A stretch of DNA of 64,000 bases from Euzebya sp. (GTDB lineage Bacteria; Actinomycetota; Nitriliruptoria; Euzebyales; Euzebyaceae), in NCBI RefSeq assembly GCF_964222135.1, contig NZ_CAXQBR010000006.1, positions 32,786-96,785 on the forward strand. Reading direction: 5' to 3'. The position numbers were made by a program, and so were the translations under genes. The notes below the pieces were generated by a model, which saw only the letters and a list, made by a program, of their open reading frames with translations, was not told the origin of the DNA and ran no database searches. Numbering within the stretch: the stretch's first letter is position 1; each line of letters opens with the position of its first letter. Shown here one piece after another: positions 33,808 through 42,655 of the stretch.

Positions 33808-34296
33808 ATGTGCGACTACTGCGGTTGCCTCGCCAACGACTTCATCGCCACCCTGAGCGACGAGCACGTCGCGATCGGCCTCGCCGCCCGCGACCTCGCC
33901 CTCGCCGCAGAGTCGGGCGTCGCGACCGCCATCCGGTCGACCGCCCAGGCGCTCGTCGGCCTGCTCGCCCCCCACACCCAGCGCGAGGAGGGCGTGCTGT
34001 TCCCCGAGCTCGCCGCCGCCGGCGCGGCAGCCCACACCGCCGAGCTCGAGGCCGACCCCGCCGCCCTCGACACCGCGTTCATCGCGATCGCGAGGGGGGA
34101 GGAGGGGGCGCTCGACGGGCTGCCGGCTGCGCTCGAGCGGCTCCGCGCGCACATCTGGCGCGAGGACCACGACGTGTTCCCCGCCGCGGTCCAGCTGCTC
34201 GACTCAGCCGCCTGGGTGCGCGTCGCCGACCACGACCACGTCGACCACGACCACGCCGACCACGACCACGCCGAGCACCACCACGCGGCGGCCTGA
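33808..34296 (+). CDS. Hemerythrin-like protein with Cys-rich N-terminus and His/Asp tail
   Basis: The 162-residue protein has an HHE domain (LSDEHVAIGLAARDL, LAPHTQREEGVLFPEL, AHIWREDHDVFPAAVQLL). It starts MCDYCGC, giving three closely spaced Cys, and ends in DHDHVDHDHADHDHAEHHH, a metal-binding-looking tail. The combination suggests a second metal site (Zn, Cu or Fe-S) in addition to the diiron centre. It follows the cupin by one base. A terminator hairpin follows about 30 bp later. Confidence 0.78.
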   Translation: MCDYCGCLANDFIATLSDEHVAIGLAARDLALAAESGVATAIRSTAQALVGLLAPHTQREEGVLFPELAAAGAAAHTAELEADPAALDTAFIAIARGEEGALDGLPAALERLRAHIWREDHDVFPAAVQLLDSAAWVRVADHDHVDHDHADHDHAEHHHAAA

Positions 34297-34324
34297 CGTC
34301 GGGAGGACCTGTCCCCTCCCGATC

Positions 34325-34350
34325 GGCCCCGGCGCCAGCGCGCCGGGGCC
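34325..34350. terminator. Hairpin terminator between hemerythrin operon and gdhA
   Basis: GGCCCCGGCGC and GCGCCGGGGCC form an 11-bp perfect stem with a 4-nt loop between convergent genes ending at 34296 and 34400; it may serve both. No U-tract. Confidence 0.7.
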
Positions 34351-34399
34351 GTCCCACGTCCGAGGGGCACGGCCCGGCGCCGCGCTCAGATCAGGTCCG

Positions 34400-36947
<2,548 letters not shown>

Positions 36948-36951
<4 letters not shown>

Positions 36952-37271
36952 GCCCACCCCAGCGCGACGCGCCCCGCCGGGCTGATCCGCTCCGGCGACC
37001 CAGGCGGATCGAACACCAGGTCGACCTGGATCAGCCGGGGACCCGCCAGGTCGGCCACCGCGTGCTCGACCGAGCGCTCGAGGTACGCCCCGAGCGGGCA
37101 CGCCGGCGTGGTCATGGTCATCGTGACGACCACGGCGGCGTCATCGACGTCGATGCCGTAGACCAGGCCGAGGTCGACGATGCCGATGCCCACCTCGGGA
37201 TCGATGACGCTGTGGAGGCGCACCTCCACCTGCTCGGTCGTGAGCTCGACGGGGGCCGTGGTCTCCATCAC
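36948..37271 (-). CDS. MIP18/DUF59-family iron-sulfur assembly-like protein
   Basis: The 107-residue protein contains VIDPEVGIGIVDLGLVYGID and VVTMTMTTPACPLGAYLERSVEHAV, with the family's single conserved Cys in TPACPLG. DUF59 proteins (SufT, PaaD N-terminus, MIP18) help deliver Fe-S or iron centres. Translationally coupled to the NnrS-like gene and divergent from the DUF2249 gene, it may mature a metal centre in the NO-response system. A second DUF59 protein, in the Paa-like operon, is at 55993. Confidence 0.8.
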
Positions 37272-37315
37272 ACGCTGAGTTTATTAGATCTATGGCAGAT
37301 AAATAACGTACGACG

Positions 37316-37321
37316 TATATT
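37316..37321 (+). promoter_or_regulatory. Possible -10 box of the DUF2249 gene
   Basis: TATATT in an unusually AT-rich 85-bp divergent region (37272-37356). A weak TGGCAG (37293-37298) lies 17 bp upstream as a -35. GAGGAG at 37346 is the ribosome-binding site. Confidence 0.4.
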
Positions 37322-37356
37322 CAGCTCCTCCGTCCGCGACCACCGAGGAGCACCAC

Positions 37357-37584
37357 ATGGCCGACCGCGAGCTCGACGTCCGCAGCGAGCCGCCCGCGCG
37401 GCGGCACGACCTGATCCTCTCGACCTACGAGGACCTGGCGCAGGGCGAGGGCTTCGTCCTGGTCAACGACCACGACCCGAAGCCGCTGTACTACCAGTTC
37501 GAGGCCGAGCACACCGGTCAGTTCACCTGGGACCGCCTCGAGTCGGGTCCCGAGGTGTGGAGGGTCCGCATCGGGCGGGCCTGA
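37357..37584 (+). CDS. DUF2249-domain protein
   Basis: The 75-residue protein matches DUF2249 over nearly its full length: LDVRSEPPARRHDLILSTYE, GEGFVLVNDHDPKPLYYQFE and WRVRIGRA. DUF2249 proteins recur beside hemerythrin, NnrS and nitrite/NO reductase genes, sometimes fused to them, but no biochemical role is known to me. Good GAGGAG upstream. It is convergent with GreA (12-bp gap). Confidence 0.85.
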   Translation: MADRELDVRSEPPARRHDLILSTYEDLAQGEGFVLVNDHDPKPLYYQFEAEHTGQFTWDRLESGPEVWRVRIGRA

Positions 37585-37596
37585 GCCCGCCCGGTC

Positions 37597-38058
37597 TCAG
37601 CTCAGGCGGCGCCGCGCGATGATCGTGGCGCCGTAGACACCCGCGGGGGCCTGCACCGTGACCCGGTCGCCGATCCGGTGGCCGAGGACGGCCTGGGCGA
37701 GCGGGGCGTCGGAGGAGATCCGGTCGTCGTCGAGCTGGGCCTCGACGGGGTGGACGATGGAGAACACGTCCCGCGAACCGTCGGGCATCTCCACACCCAC
37801 CTCGTCGCCGACCTCCACCACGGTGGGGTCCTCCTCCACGTCCTCGACGATGACGGCCCGGTGCAGGGCGTCCTCGAGGCGCGACAGCTCCGCGCCGATG
37901 CGCTGGCGCTCCGCCAGGTCCTGGGGGTCGTGGTCCTCCTTCAGGCGGGCGGCGACCTCGGCCGCCTCGTCGCGGAGGCCCGCGATGCGCTGGCGGAGGT
38001 GCTCGCGACCGGCGCGGGTCAGGACCACCTGGGCGGGGGACGACACCATCTGGGACAC
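37597..38058 (-). CDS. GreA/GreB-type transcription elongation factor
   Basis: The 153-residue protein has an N-terminal coiled coil (LTRAGREHLRQRIAGLRDEAAEVAARLKED, with acidic tip DHDPQDL) and a C-terminal FKBP-like domain (VEVGDEVGVEMPDG, LGHRIGDRVTVQAPAG). It stimulates transcript cleavage by backtracked RNA polymerase. GTG at 38058 follows GAGAGGAG; longer upstream starts lack conserved sequence. Its place inside an NO-stress island suggests a stress-related paralogue rather than the housekeeping copy (inference). Confidence 0.85.
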   Translation of the reverse strand: MSQMVSSPAQVVLTRAGREHLRQRIAGLRDEAAEVAARLKEDHDPQDLAERQRIGAELSRLEDALHRAVIVEDVEEDPTVVEVGDEVGVEMPDGSRDVFSIVHPVEAQLDDDRISSDAPLAQAVLGHRIGDRVTVQAPAGVYGATIIARRRLS

Positions 38059-38186
38059 GACGAACTCCTCTCGGGCGACGACGGGGTCGGCCAGCGTGGC
38101 GCTGGCCGCCCACGAGGAGTGTAGCTTCACGTTGGCCGACTTCCATGAAGCATATTGTTCTGCCACTTCACGTGTATATTCGCGGG

Positions 38187-38873
38187 ATGGATCGGGACCC
38201 GCCCAGCCAGGCGCAGTTGCACCGCGCCCTGTCCAGCCCCGCCCGGACCAGGTTGCTGGAGGCGCTCCGCGAGATGCCCGGCGGCGGTGATGCGCAGGTC
38301 CTGGCGACGCGCGTCGGCCTGCACGCCAACACCGTCCGCGCGCACCTCGCCGTGTTGGAGGAGGCGGGGTTGGTCGTGTCCGCACCGGAGGCCCGGGATC
38401 GCCCGGGGCGTCCCCGCCTGGTGTACACCCCCACCGAGCGGGCCACCGGAGCGGCGGGGGACGAGGGCGCGTACCAGTTCCTCGCCACCATCCTGACCGG
38501 CTACCTCTCCGCGGTGGCCGACGACCCGGCCGCCGCGGCCCGCGACGCCGGTGCGGCGTGGGGTCGCCACCTCGTCGACCGGCCGGGGCCGTTCGAGCGC
38601 GTGGACTCGGCCGCGGCGCTCGACGTGCTGGTCCGGTTGCTCGACGACATCGGGTTCGCGCCCGAGCTCGACGACGACGGCGACGGGCCGAGGGTCCTGC
38701 TGCGACGCTGCCCCTTCCTCGGGCTCGCCAAGGACCACCAGGAGGTCGTCTGCTCGGTGCACCTCGGCCTCATGCGGGGCGCCCTCGCGGAGCTCGGCGG
38801 CGAGGTCGAGGCACGGGACCTCCTCCCGCTCGTCGAGCCGATGCTGTGCATCAGCCATCTGACGACATCGTGA
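38187..38873 (+). CDS. ArsR-like HTH regulator with C-terminal Cys motif, probable Fe-S sensor (copy 2)
   Basis: This 228-residue paralogue of the regulator at 32225 has the winged helix QVLATRVGLHANTVRAHLAVLEEAGLV and the C-terminal RRCPFLGLAKDHQEVVCSVH, followed by a last Cys in VEPMLCISHL. The ATG at 38187 is six bases after TATATT (38175-38180), so the message is probably leaderless; an upstream ATG at 38145 is less likely. It lies just before the cupredoxin gene and is likely to control it and itself. Confidence 0.82.
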   Translation: MDRDPPSQAQLHRALSSPARTRLLEALREMPGGGDAQVLATRVGLHANTVRAHLAVLEEAGLVVSAPEARDRPGRPRLVYTPTERATGAAGDEGAYQFLATILTGYLSAVADDPAAAARDAGAAWGRHLVDRPGPFERVDSAAALDVLVRLLDDIGFAPELDDDGDGPRVLLRRCPFLGLAKDHQEVVCSVHLGLMRGALAELGGEVEARDLLPLVEPMLCISHLTTS

Positions 38874-38875
38874 CG

Positions 38876-38902
38876 TGTTCTTACTGAACATCTAGTTATA
38901 AT
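38876..38902 (+). promoter_or_regulatory. Promoter and operator of the cupredoxin gene
   Basis: TGTTC-TTACT-GAACA (38876-38890) is a perfect inverted repeat lying just upstream of TATAAT (38897-38902), i.e. over the expected -35 region. A repressor or activator bound here would control the lipoprotein gene at 38936. Confidence 0.6.
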
Positions 38903-38905
38903 CGT

Positions 38906-38929
38906 GATCTCCTCGTCTAAAAGGAGATC
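38906..38929. repeat. Inverted repeat containing the Shine-Dalgarno of the cupredoxin gene
   Basis: GATCTCCT and AGGAGATC are perfectly complementary with an 8-nt AT-rich loop. The right arm is the ribosome-binding site of the ATG at 38936. In RNA it would hide the Shine-Dalgarno, but a start point about seven bases after the -10 would remove part of the left arm, so it may instead be a DNA operator. Confidence 0.5.
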
Positions 38930-38935
38930 GACGAC

Positions 38936-39358
38936 ATGCCACACCGCGCTGCCCTTACTGCGCTCGCCACGACCCTGCTCCTCCTCACCGGGTGCGGTGG
39001 TGAGCCCGCGTCCGACACCCCTTCGTCCGACAGCACCTCCGACGTGGGTGCGGCCAGCGGTGGCGGCGTGACCGTCGCCGCGGGCGACATCTACTACGCC
39101 GACGGCGACTCGCGGTCGGACGAGGGCGAGGTCACCTTCACCGCTGACGCCGGCGAGGTCGAGGTCACCCTGGAGAACGACGGCGCGCTCGAGCACAACG
39201 TGGTCGTGGAGGAGGCCGGCGACGAGCTGGTCGTGTCAGCAGCCGCCGGCGAGACCTCGACGGGCACCGTCGACCTCGACGGCGGCACCTACACGATCTA
39301 CTGCGACATCGCCGGGCACCGCGAGGCCGGCATGGTGGCCACCCTCACCGTCGAGTAG
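38936..39358 (+). CDS. Blue-copper (cupredoxin) lipoprotein
   Basis: The 140-residue exported lipoprotein has a signal peptide with lipobox LLTGC (Cys20), a Ser/Asp-rich linker, then a plastocyanin-like domain. Type I copper ligands are His87 (LEHNVV), Cys123 (TIYCDIAGH), His128 and Met133 (EAGMV). It should be tethered to the outer face of the membrane and carry electrons, plausibly to NirK at 46392, whose N-terminal domain has the same ligand pattern. Preceded by its own promoter and dyads and followed by a terminator. Confidence 0.88.
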   Translation: MPHRAALTALATTLLLLTGCGGEPASDTPSSDSTSDVGAASGGGVTVAAGDIYYADGDSRSDEGEVTFTADAGEVEVTLENDGALEHNVVVEEAGDELVVSAAAGETSTGTVDLDGGTYTIYCDIAGHREAGMVATLTVE

Positions 39359-39434
39359 CCGTCACGACCGACCTCGGCGTGCCGGTCGACGTGCTCACGC
39401 CCCGGGCCTCGCCATCGACCCGCGGGTGAGAGAC

Positions 39435-39450
39435 GGGGCCGAACGGCCCC
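39435..39450. terminator. Hairpin terminator between cupredoxin and XRE-cupin genes
   Basis: GGGGCC-GAAC-GGCCCC forms a 6-bp perfect stem with a tetraloop in the 122-bp convergent gap 39359-39480. Nothing else is seen in that gap. Confidence 0.55.
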
Positions 39451-39480
39451 ACGACCGGTGCCCAACCCCGCCGCAGGCGC

Positions 39481-40641
39481 TCACCGTCCGATGATCCAGA
39501 CCGCCTCGGCCTCGGTGTCCGCGGGGTTGGCCCACGCGGTGACCGCCGCCGTGTCCGCCACCAGCGCGTCCCCCTCGTGGAGGGTCTCCCCGCGGCCGTC
39601 GAGGTCGAGCTGGAGGATGCCGCGGCGGACCGCGATGACCTCGACGCCCTTGACCGCGAACAGGGGCGCCCGGCCGCCCGCCCGGGGTGCGACCGCCACC
39701 TGCCAGACCTGTTGGCGGGGGTGGTCGCCCAGCAGCAGGCCGGTCGCGCCGGGTGCGAGGGAGGTGGCGGTGCGCTCACCGCGCCGGGAGATCGCGTAGC
39801 CGACCGCGCGCGGGTCGTCGGGGTCCACCGGGATCCCCATCGCCTCCCAGAGCCGCACCAGGGTCTCCGCGGACACGGCCCGCACGCCGCGCTCGGCCTG
39901 GGACAGCGCCGACGGGCTGATCCCCACACGCCGGGCGAGCTCGGCCTGCCCGACGCCCCGGTCGGTCCGCAGGCGGCGGATGACGTCACCGAGCCGCCTG
40001 CGCTCGACGTCGCCGGTCTGCGCATCGACCAGGTGTCCCGCTGCGAGCCGCCCCTCCACCGTCCGGCCCCGCACCGACGGCGCGCGCCCGTCCGCCTTCT
40101 CCACCTCGAGCTGCACGCCGGCGTCGTGGGGACGGGCCCGCACGACGACCTGGGTGACGTCGGTCAACCGCCGGAGGAACGCGACGTCGTGGCGGTCGCC
40201 ATCGAGGATCCACAGCGCGATGCTGCGACGGCGGTACAGCCGTGGGCAGGCCCACAGGAACAGGTCCAGGGCCGCCTGGTCGCCCCAGGCATCCGCGAGG
40301 GCGGTCAGCGTGTCGACGACGAACCGCGCGTCGGTGCCGACCTCGCGATCGGCGGCCACGAGCTCCTCGCGGGCCCGGGGGGCCTCGACCTCCCGGCCGG
40401 CCGCGCCGGCCGCCTCGGCCCACGCGAGGACGCGGCGGGCAGCGGCGGCGCCGGCATGGCGGCCCGTGCCGTCGGCCACGACCAGGGCGGCCGGGTCCGA
40501 CGCCCCCACGAACGCGTCGACCAGCCAATCCCCGTCCAGCCCACCCTCGGTGACCAGGACCAGGTTGTCCCCGACCCGGACGCCGTCGATCAGGGCGTCG
40601 ACGGCGTCCACGCCGCTGGTCAGGGGATCCGCACCGGTCAC
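39481..40641 (-). CDS. XRE-cupin regulator with degenerate KaiC/RecA-like N-terminal domain
   Basis: The 386-residue protein has three parts. Residues 1-200 resemble a KaiC/RecA-type domain: TSGVDAVDALIDGVRVGDNL, a Walker-B-like FVVDTLTALADAWGD and later LTDVTQVVVRARPHDAGVQL. However, the Walker A loop reads TEGGLDGDW, without GKT. Around 215-270 is an XRE HTH (LGDVIRRLRTDRGVGQAELARR, then VGISPSALSQAERGVRAVS). From about 300 there is a cupin (VEVIAVRRGILQLDLDGRGETLHEGDALVA). XRE-cupin proteins are usual; the N-terminal part is not. It adjoins the HPP gene with no gap, so it may regulate the nitrate/nitrite genes. Confidence 0.75.
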   Translation of the reverse strand: MTGADPLTSGVDAVDALIDGVRVGDNLVLVTEGGLDGDWLVDAFVGASDPAALVVADGTGRHAGAAAARRVLAWAEAAGAAGREVEAPRAREELVAADREVGTDARFVVDTLTALADAWGDQAALDLFLWACPRLYRRRSIALWILDGDRHDVAFLRRLTDVTQVVVRARPHDAGVQLEVEKADGRAPSVRGRTVEGRLAAGHLVDAQTGDVERRRLGDVIRRLRTDRGVGQAELARRVGISPSALSQAERGVRAVSAETLVRLWEAMGIPVDPDDPRAVGYAISRRGERTATSLAPGATGLLLGDHPRQQVWQVAVAPRAGGRAPLFAVKGVEVIAVRRGILQLDLDGRGETLHEGDALVADTAAVTAWANPADTEAEAVWIIGR

Positions 40642-41253
40642 CTACCCAGCCTTCCACAGCGGGTAGTCGATGCCGGCCAGGCGGTTGATCACCCACCCCT
40701 GGACCACGAGCAGGGTCACGGCGACCATCAGCACCACCAGCTGCCAGGGCTCCCTCAGGATCCCCAGGGAGATGATCAGCGTCGTCGCCCCGGCAGGCGG
40801 GTGCGGCACCTTGAGCCACACCATCGCGCCGCTGGTCAGCGCGAGCGACAGCGCCGCCGCGCCCACCCGCCCGGTGGTCACGCCCGTCTCCATCGCCGGC
40901 TCCGCCGCGGCCAGGCCGAAGAGCACCAGCGACCCGTACCCGGCCAGGACGCCGACGAGGTGGCCGAGGATGGTGTTCCGCGGCGACGCCGCCGGCGTGG
41001 TCGGGGTGTAGAAGAGGAGGAAGGCGGTGGGGCCGAGGGAGGGGAAGATCGTCGGCGCGCCCGTCACCAGCGCGGTCCCGGCCATGATCGCGATCGAGAT
41101 CAGCCCGTTGACGAACGCGAACAACCCCAGCACCGAGACCGAGGAGTGCCGCTCGACCAGCGCGGGCAGCCGGGCGCGCTCAGCCAGGCCCAACAGCACC
41201 GACGCCATGTCCCCGCCGATCGGGCCTGGCCGGCGGGGCTCCCGGTCGCTCAC
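40642..41253 (-). CDS. HPP-family membrane protein
   Basis: The 203-residue protein has about five hydrophobic segments and the HPP signature VPHPPAGATTLIISLGI, plus FPSLGPTAFLLFYTP. HPP proteins of cyanobacteria and plants have been linked to nitrite transport into plastids, which suits this nitrogen-oxide neighbourhood, though the substrate here is unproven. It sits between the redox operon and the XRE-cupin gene, all on the minus strand. Confidence 0.82.
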   Translation of the reverse strand: MSDREPRRPGPIGGDMASVLLGLAERARLPALVERHSSVSVLGLFAFVNGLISIAIMAGTALVTGAPTIFPSLGPTAFLLFYTPTTPAASPRNTILGHLVGVLAGYGSLVLFGLAAAEPAMETGVTTGRVGAAALSLALTSGAMVWLKVPHPPAGATTLIISLGILREPWQLVVLMVAVTLLVVQGWVINRLAGIDYPLWKAG

Positions 41254-41257
41254 GGCC

Positions 41258-41554
41258 TCACCGGCGTCCCGGTCGCCCTGACCCCCGCGGCGGCGGCTCG
41301 AGGCGGACCAGGGCGAGCACCACGAGGAACGAGACGATCGAGAACCCGGCCAGCCCCCACGCCCGGCCGGTGTGGCCGAGCAGGTACTCCTCCAAGGCGA
41401 CGGTCAACGCCCAGAGCTGGCCGAGGAGGATCGTCAACGCGATCAGGATCCGCGTGGTGACCTGGGTGCGGAGGCCCTGGTCGGTGTCCTCCGCCGGGGT
41501 GCTCGGCAGCGGTCGGATGGGGCGACGCGGTGTGGCCCGCGGGTCGGTGGACAT
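41258..41554 (-). CDS. Small two-helix membrane protein
   Basis: The 98-residue protein has a charged, Pro-rich N-terminus and two hydrophobic segments (ILIALTILLGQLWALTVALEEYLL and WGLAGFSIVSFLVVLALV). No family recognised. Four bases separate its start from the Rieske stop, so it is probably a small subunit or assembly factor of the adjoining redox complex (inference). Confidence 0.65.
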   Translation of the reverse strand: MSTDPRATPRRPIRPLPSTPAEDTDQGLRTQVTTRILIALTILLGQLWALTVALEEYLLGHTGRAWGLAGFSIVSFLVVLALVRLEPPPRGSGRPGRR

Positions 41555-41558
41555 GGCC

Positions 41559-42092
41559 TCAGGCCTCCTCGTCGTGGGCGTCGGGCGTGAGTGCCCCCTC
41601 GCCCACGGCGACGATCGCGGCGCCGCGCCGCTCGAGGCGGATCTGGGGCAGGGGCCGTTCGGGCGGGCCCGCCGTCGGCGCGCCGGTCGCGGGGTCGAAG
41701 TGGCCCTCGTGGCAGGGGCAGTACAGGTCGTCGTCGTCGAGTCGGGGCAGCACCTCGCAGGCCAGGTGGGTGCAGACCGCCGAGTAGGCGACCCAGGTCT
41801 CCTCGTCGAGCCGCAGCAGCAGCGCGGGCTGGCGATCGCTCGGGTAGCCGAAGCGCACCGACCCGCCGACGGGGATCGCGTCGGCGTCCTCGGTGATCAC
41901 CACCTCCTCCTCCGCGCCCTGGGTGGGGCGCGTGAACGCACCACCCGCCACCGCCACGCTGCCGAGTGCGAGCCCGCCGGACAGGATCCCGAGGATCCGC
42001 AGGTAGCCCCGTCGGGTCACGAGCGCGTCGGTCGTCAGCCGGCCGATGCGCTCGGCGACCAGGTCGGGATCGCGGGGGGTGGCCCGGCTCAT
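41559..42092 (-). CDS. Rieske [2Fe-2S] protein
   Basis: The 177-residue protein has a twin-arginine-like signal anchor (TRRGYLRILGILSGGLALGS) and a Rieske domain with CTHLAC and CPCHEGHFD as the two ligand pairs. It should be exported folded by Tat and tethered outside, unlike the catalytic subunit, which has no visible signal. It overlaps the ferredoxin gene by one base. No cytochrome b/c1 partners are adjacent, so it probably serves the molybdoenzyme complex or links it to a quinol. Confidence 0.9.
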   Translation of the reverse strand: MSRATPRDPDLVAERIGRLTTDALVTRRGYLRILGILSGGLALGSVAVAGGAFTRPTQGAEEEVVITEDADAIPVGGSVRFGYPSDRQPALLLRLDEETWVAYSAVCTHLACEVLPRLDDDDLYCPCHEGHFDPATGAPTAGPPERPLPQIRLERRGAAIVAVGEGALTPDAHDEEA

Positions 42093-42655
42093 CAGATCAG
42101 CGGCAGGCAGTCGGGGGCGTCGGAGGGGACGACGTACCAGTTGCCCGTCTCGATCTCCTGGTTCCCGAAGTTGAACACGTCGATGACCTTGCGGGTCGGC
42201 CGGTCGCGCTCGACCTCCTCGCGGGTGCCGTAGTAGAGGGCGTCAGAGGGGCAGACCGTCGCGCACATGGGGCCGAGCCCCACCGAGGTGCGGTCGTAGC
42301 AGAGGTTGCACTTGTAGGCGAGCTGCTCGACCGGATCGAACTTCGGCACCCCCCAGGGGCAGGCGTGGACGCAGTTGGTGCAGCCGATGCAGCGGGACAC
42401 GTCGGGGGAGTGCACCACCCCGTCGTCGGTGGAGAGGATCGCGTCGACCGGGCACACCTGCGCGCACGGGGCGAAGGGGTCGTCGCAGTGCATGCAGACC
42501 GTCGGCAGCGCCGCCGTGGTGGTCCCCCGGTCGATGAAGTCGAGGTTCATCATCGACTTCCCGCGATGGCTGTCGCACTCGCGGCAGGCCGCGACGCACG
42601 CGCCGCAGCCGATGCAGCGGGACGGGTCGACGAAGATGGATCGTTCGAGGCTCAT
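42092..42655 (-). CDS. Four-cluster ferredoxin-like electron-transfer subunit (NrfC/DmsB type)
   Basis: The 187-residue protein has sixteen Cys in four groups: CIGCGACVAACRECD, CMHCDDPFAPCAQVCP, CIGCTNCVHACP and CNLCYDRTSVGLGPMCATVCP. These fit four [4Fe-4S] clusters as in DmsB/NrfC/FdhB. It shuttles electrons between the molybdopterin subunit (gene overlap ATGA) and a membrane partner. No signal peptide, so the active site likely faces the cytoplasm unless carried by a partner. Confidence 0.92.
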   Translation of the reverse strand: MSLERSIFVDPSRCIGCGACVAACRECDSHRGKSMMNLDFIDRGTTTAALPTVCMHCDDPFAPCAQVCPVDAILSTDDGVVHSPDVSRCIGCTNCVHACPWGVPKFDPVEQLAYKCNLCYDRTSVGLGPMCATVCPSDALYYGTREEVERDRPTRKVIDVFNFGNQEIETGNWYVVPSDAPDCLPLI

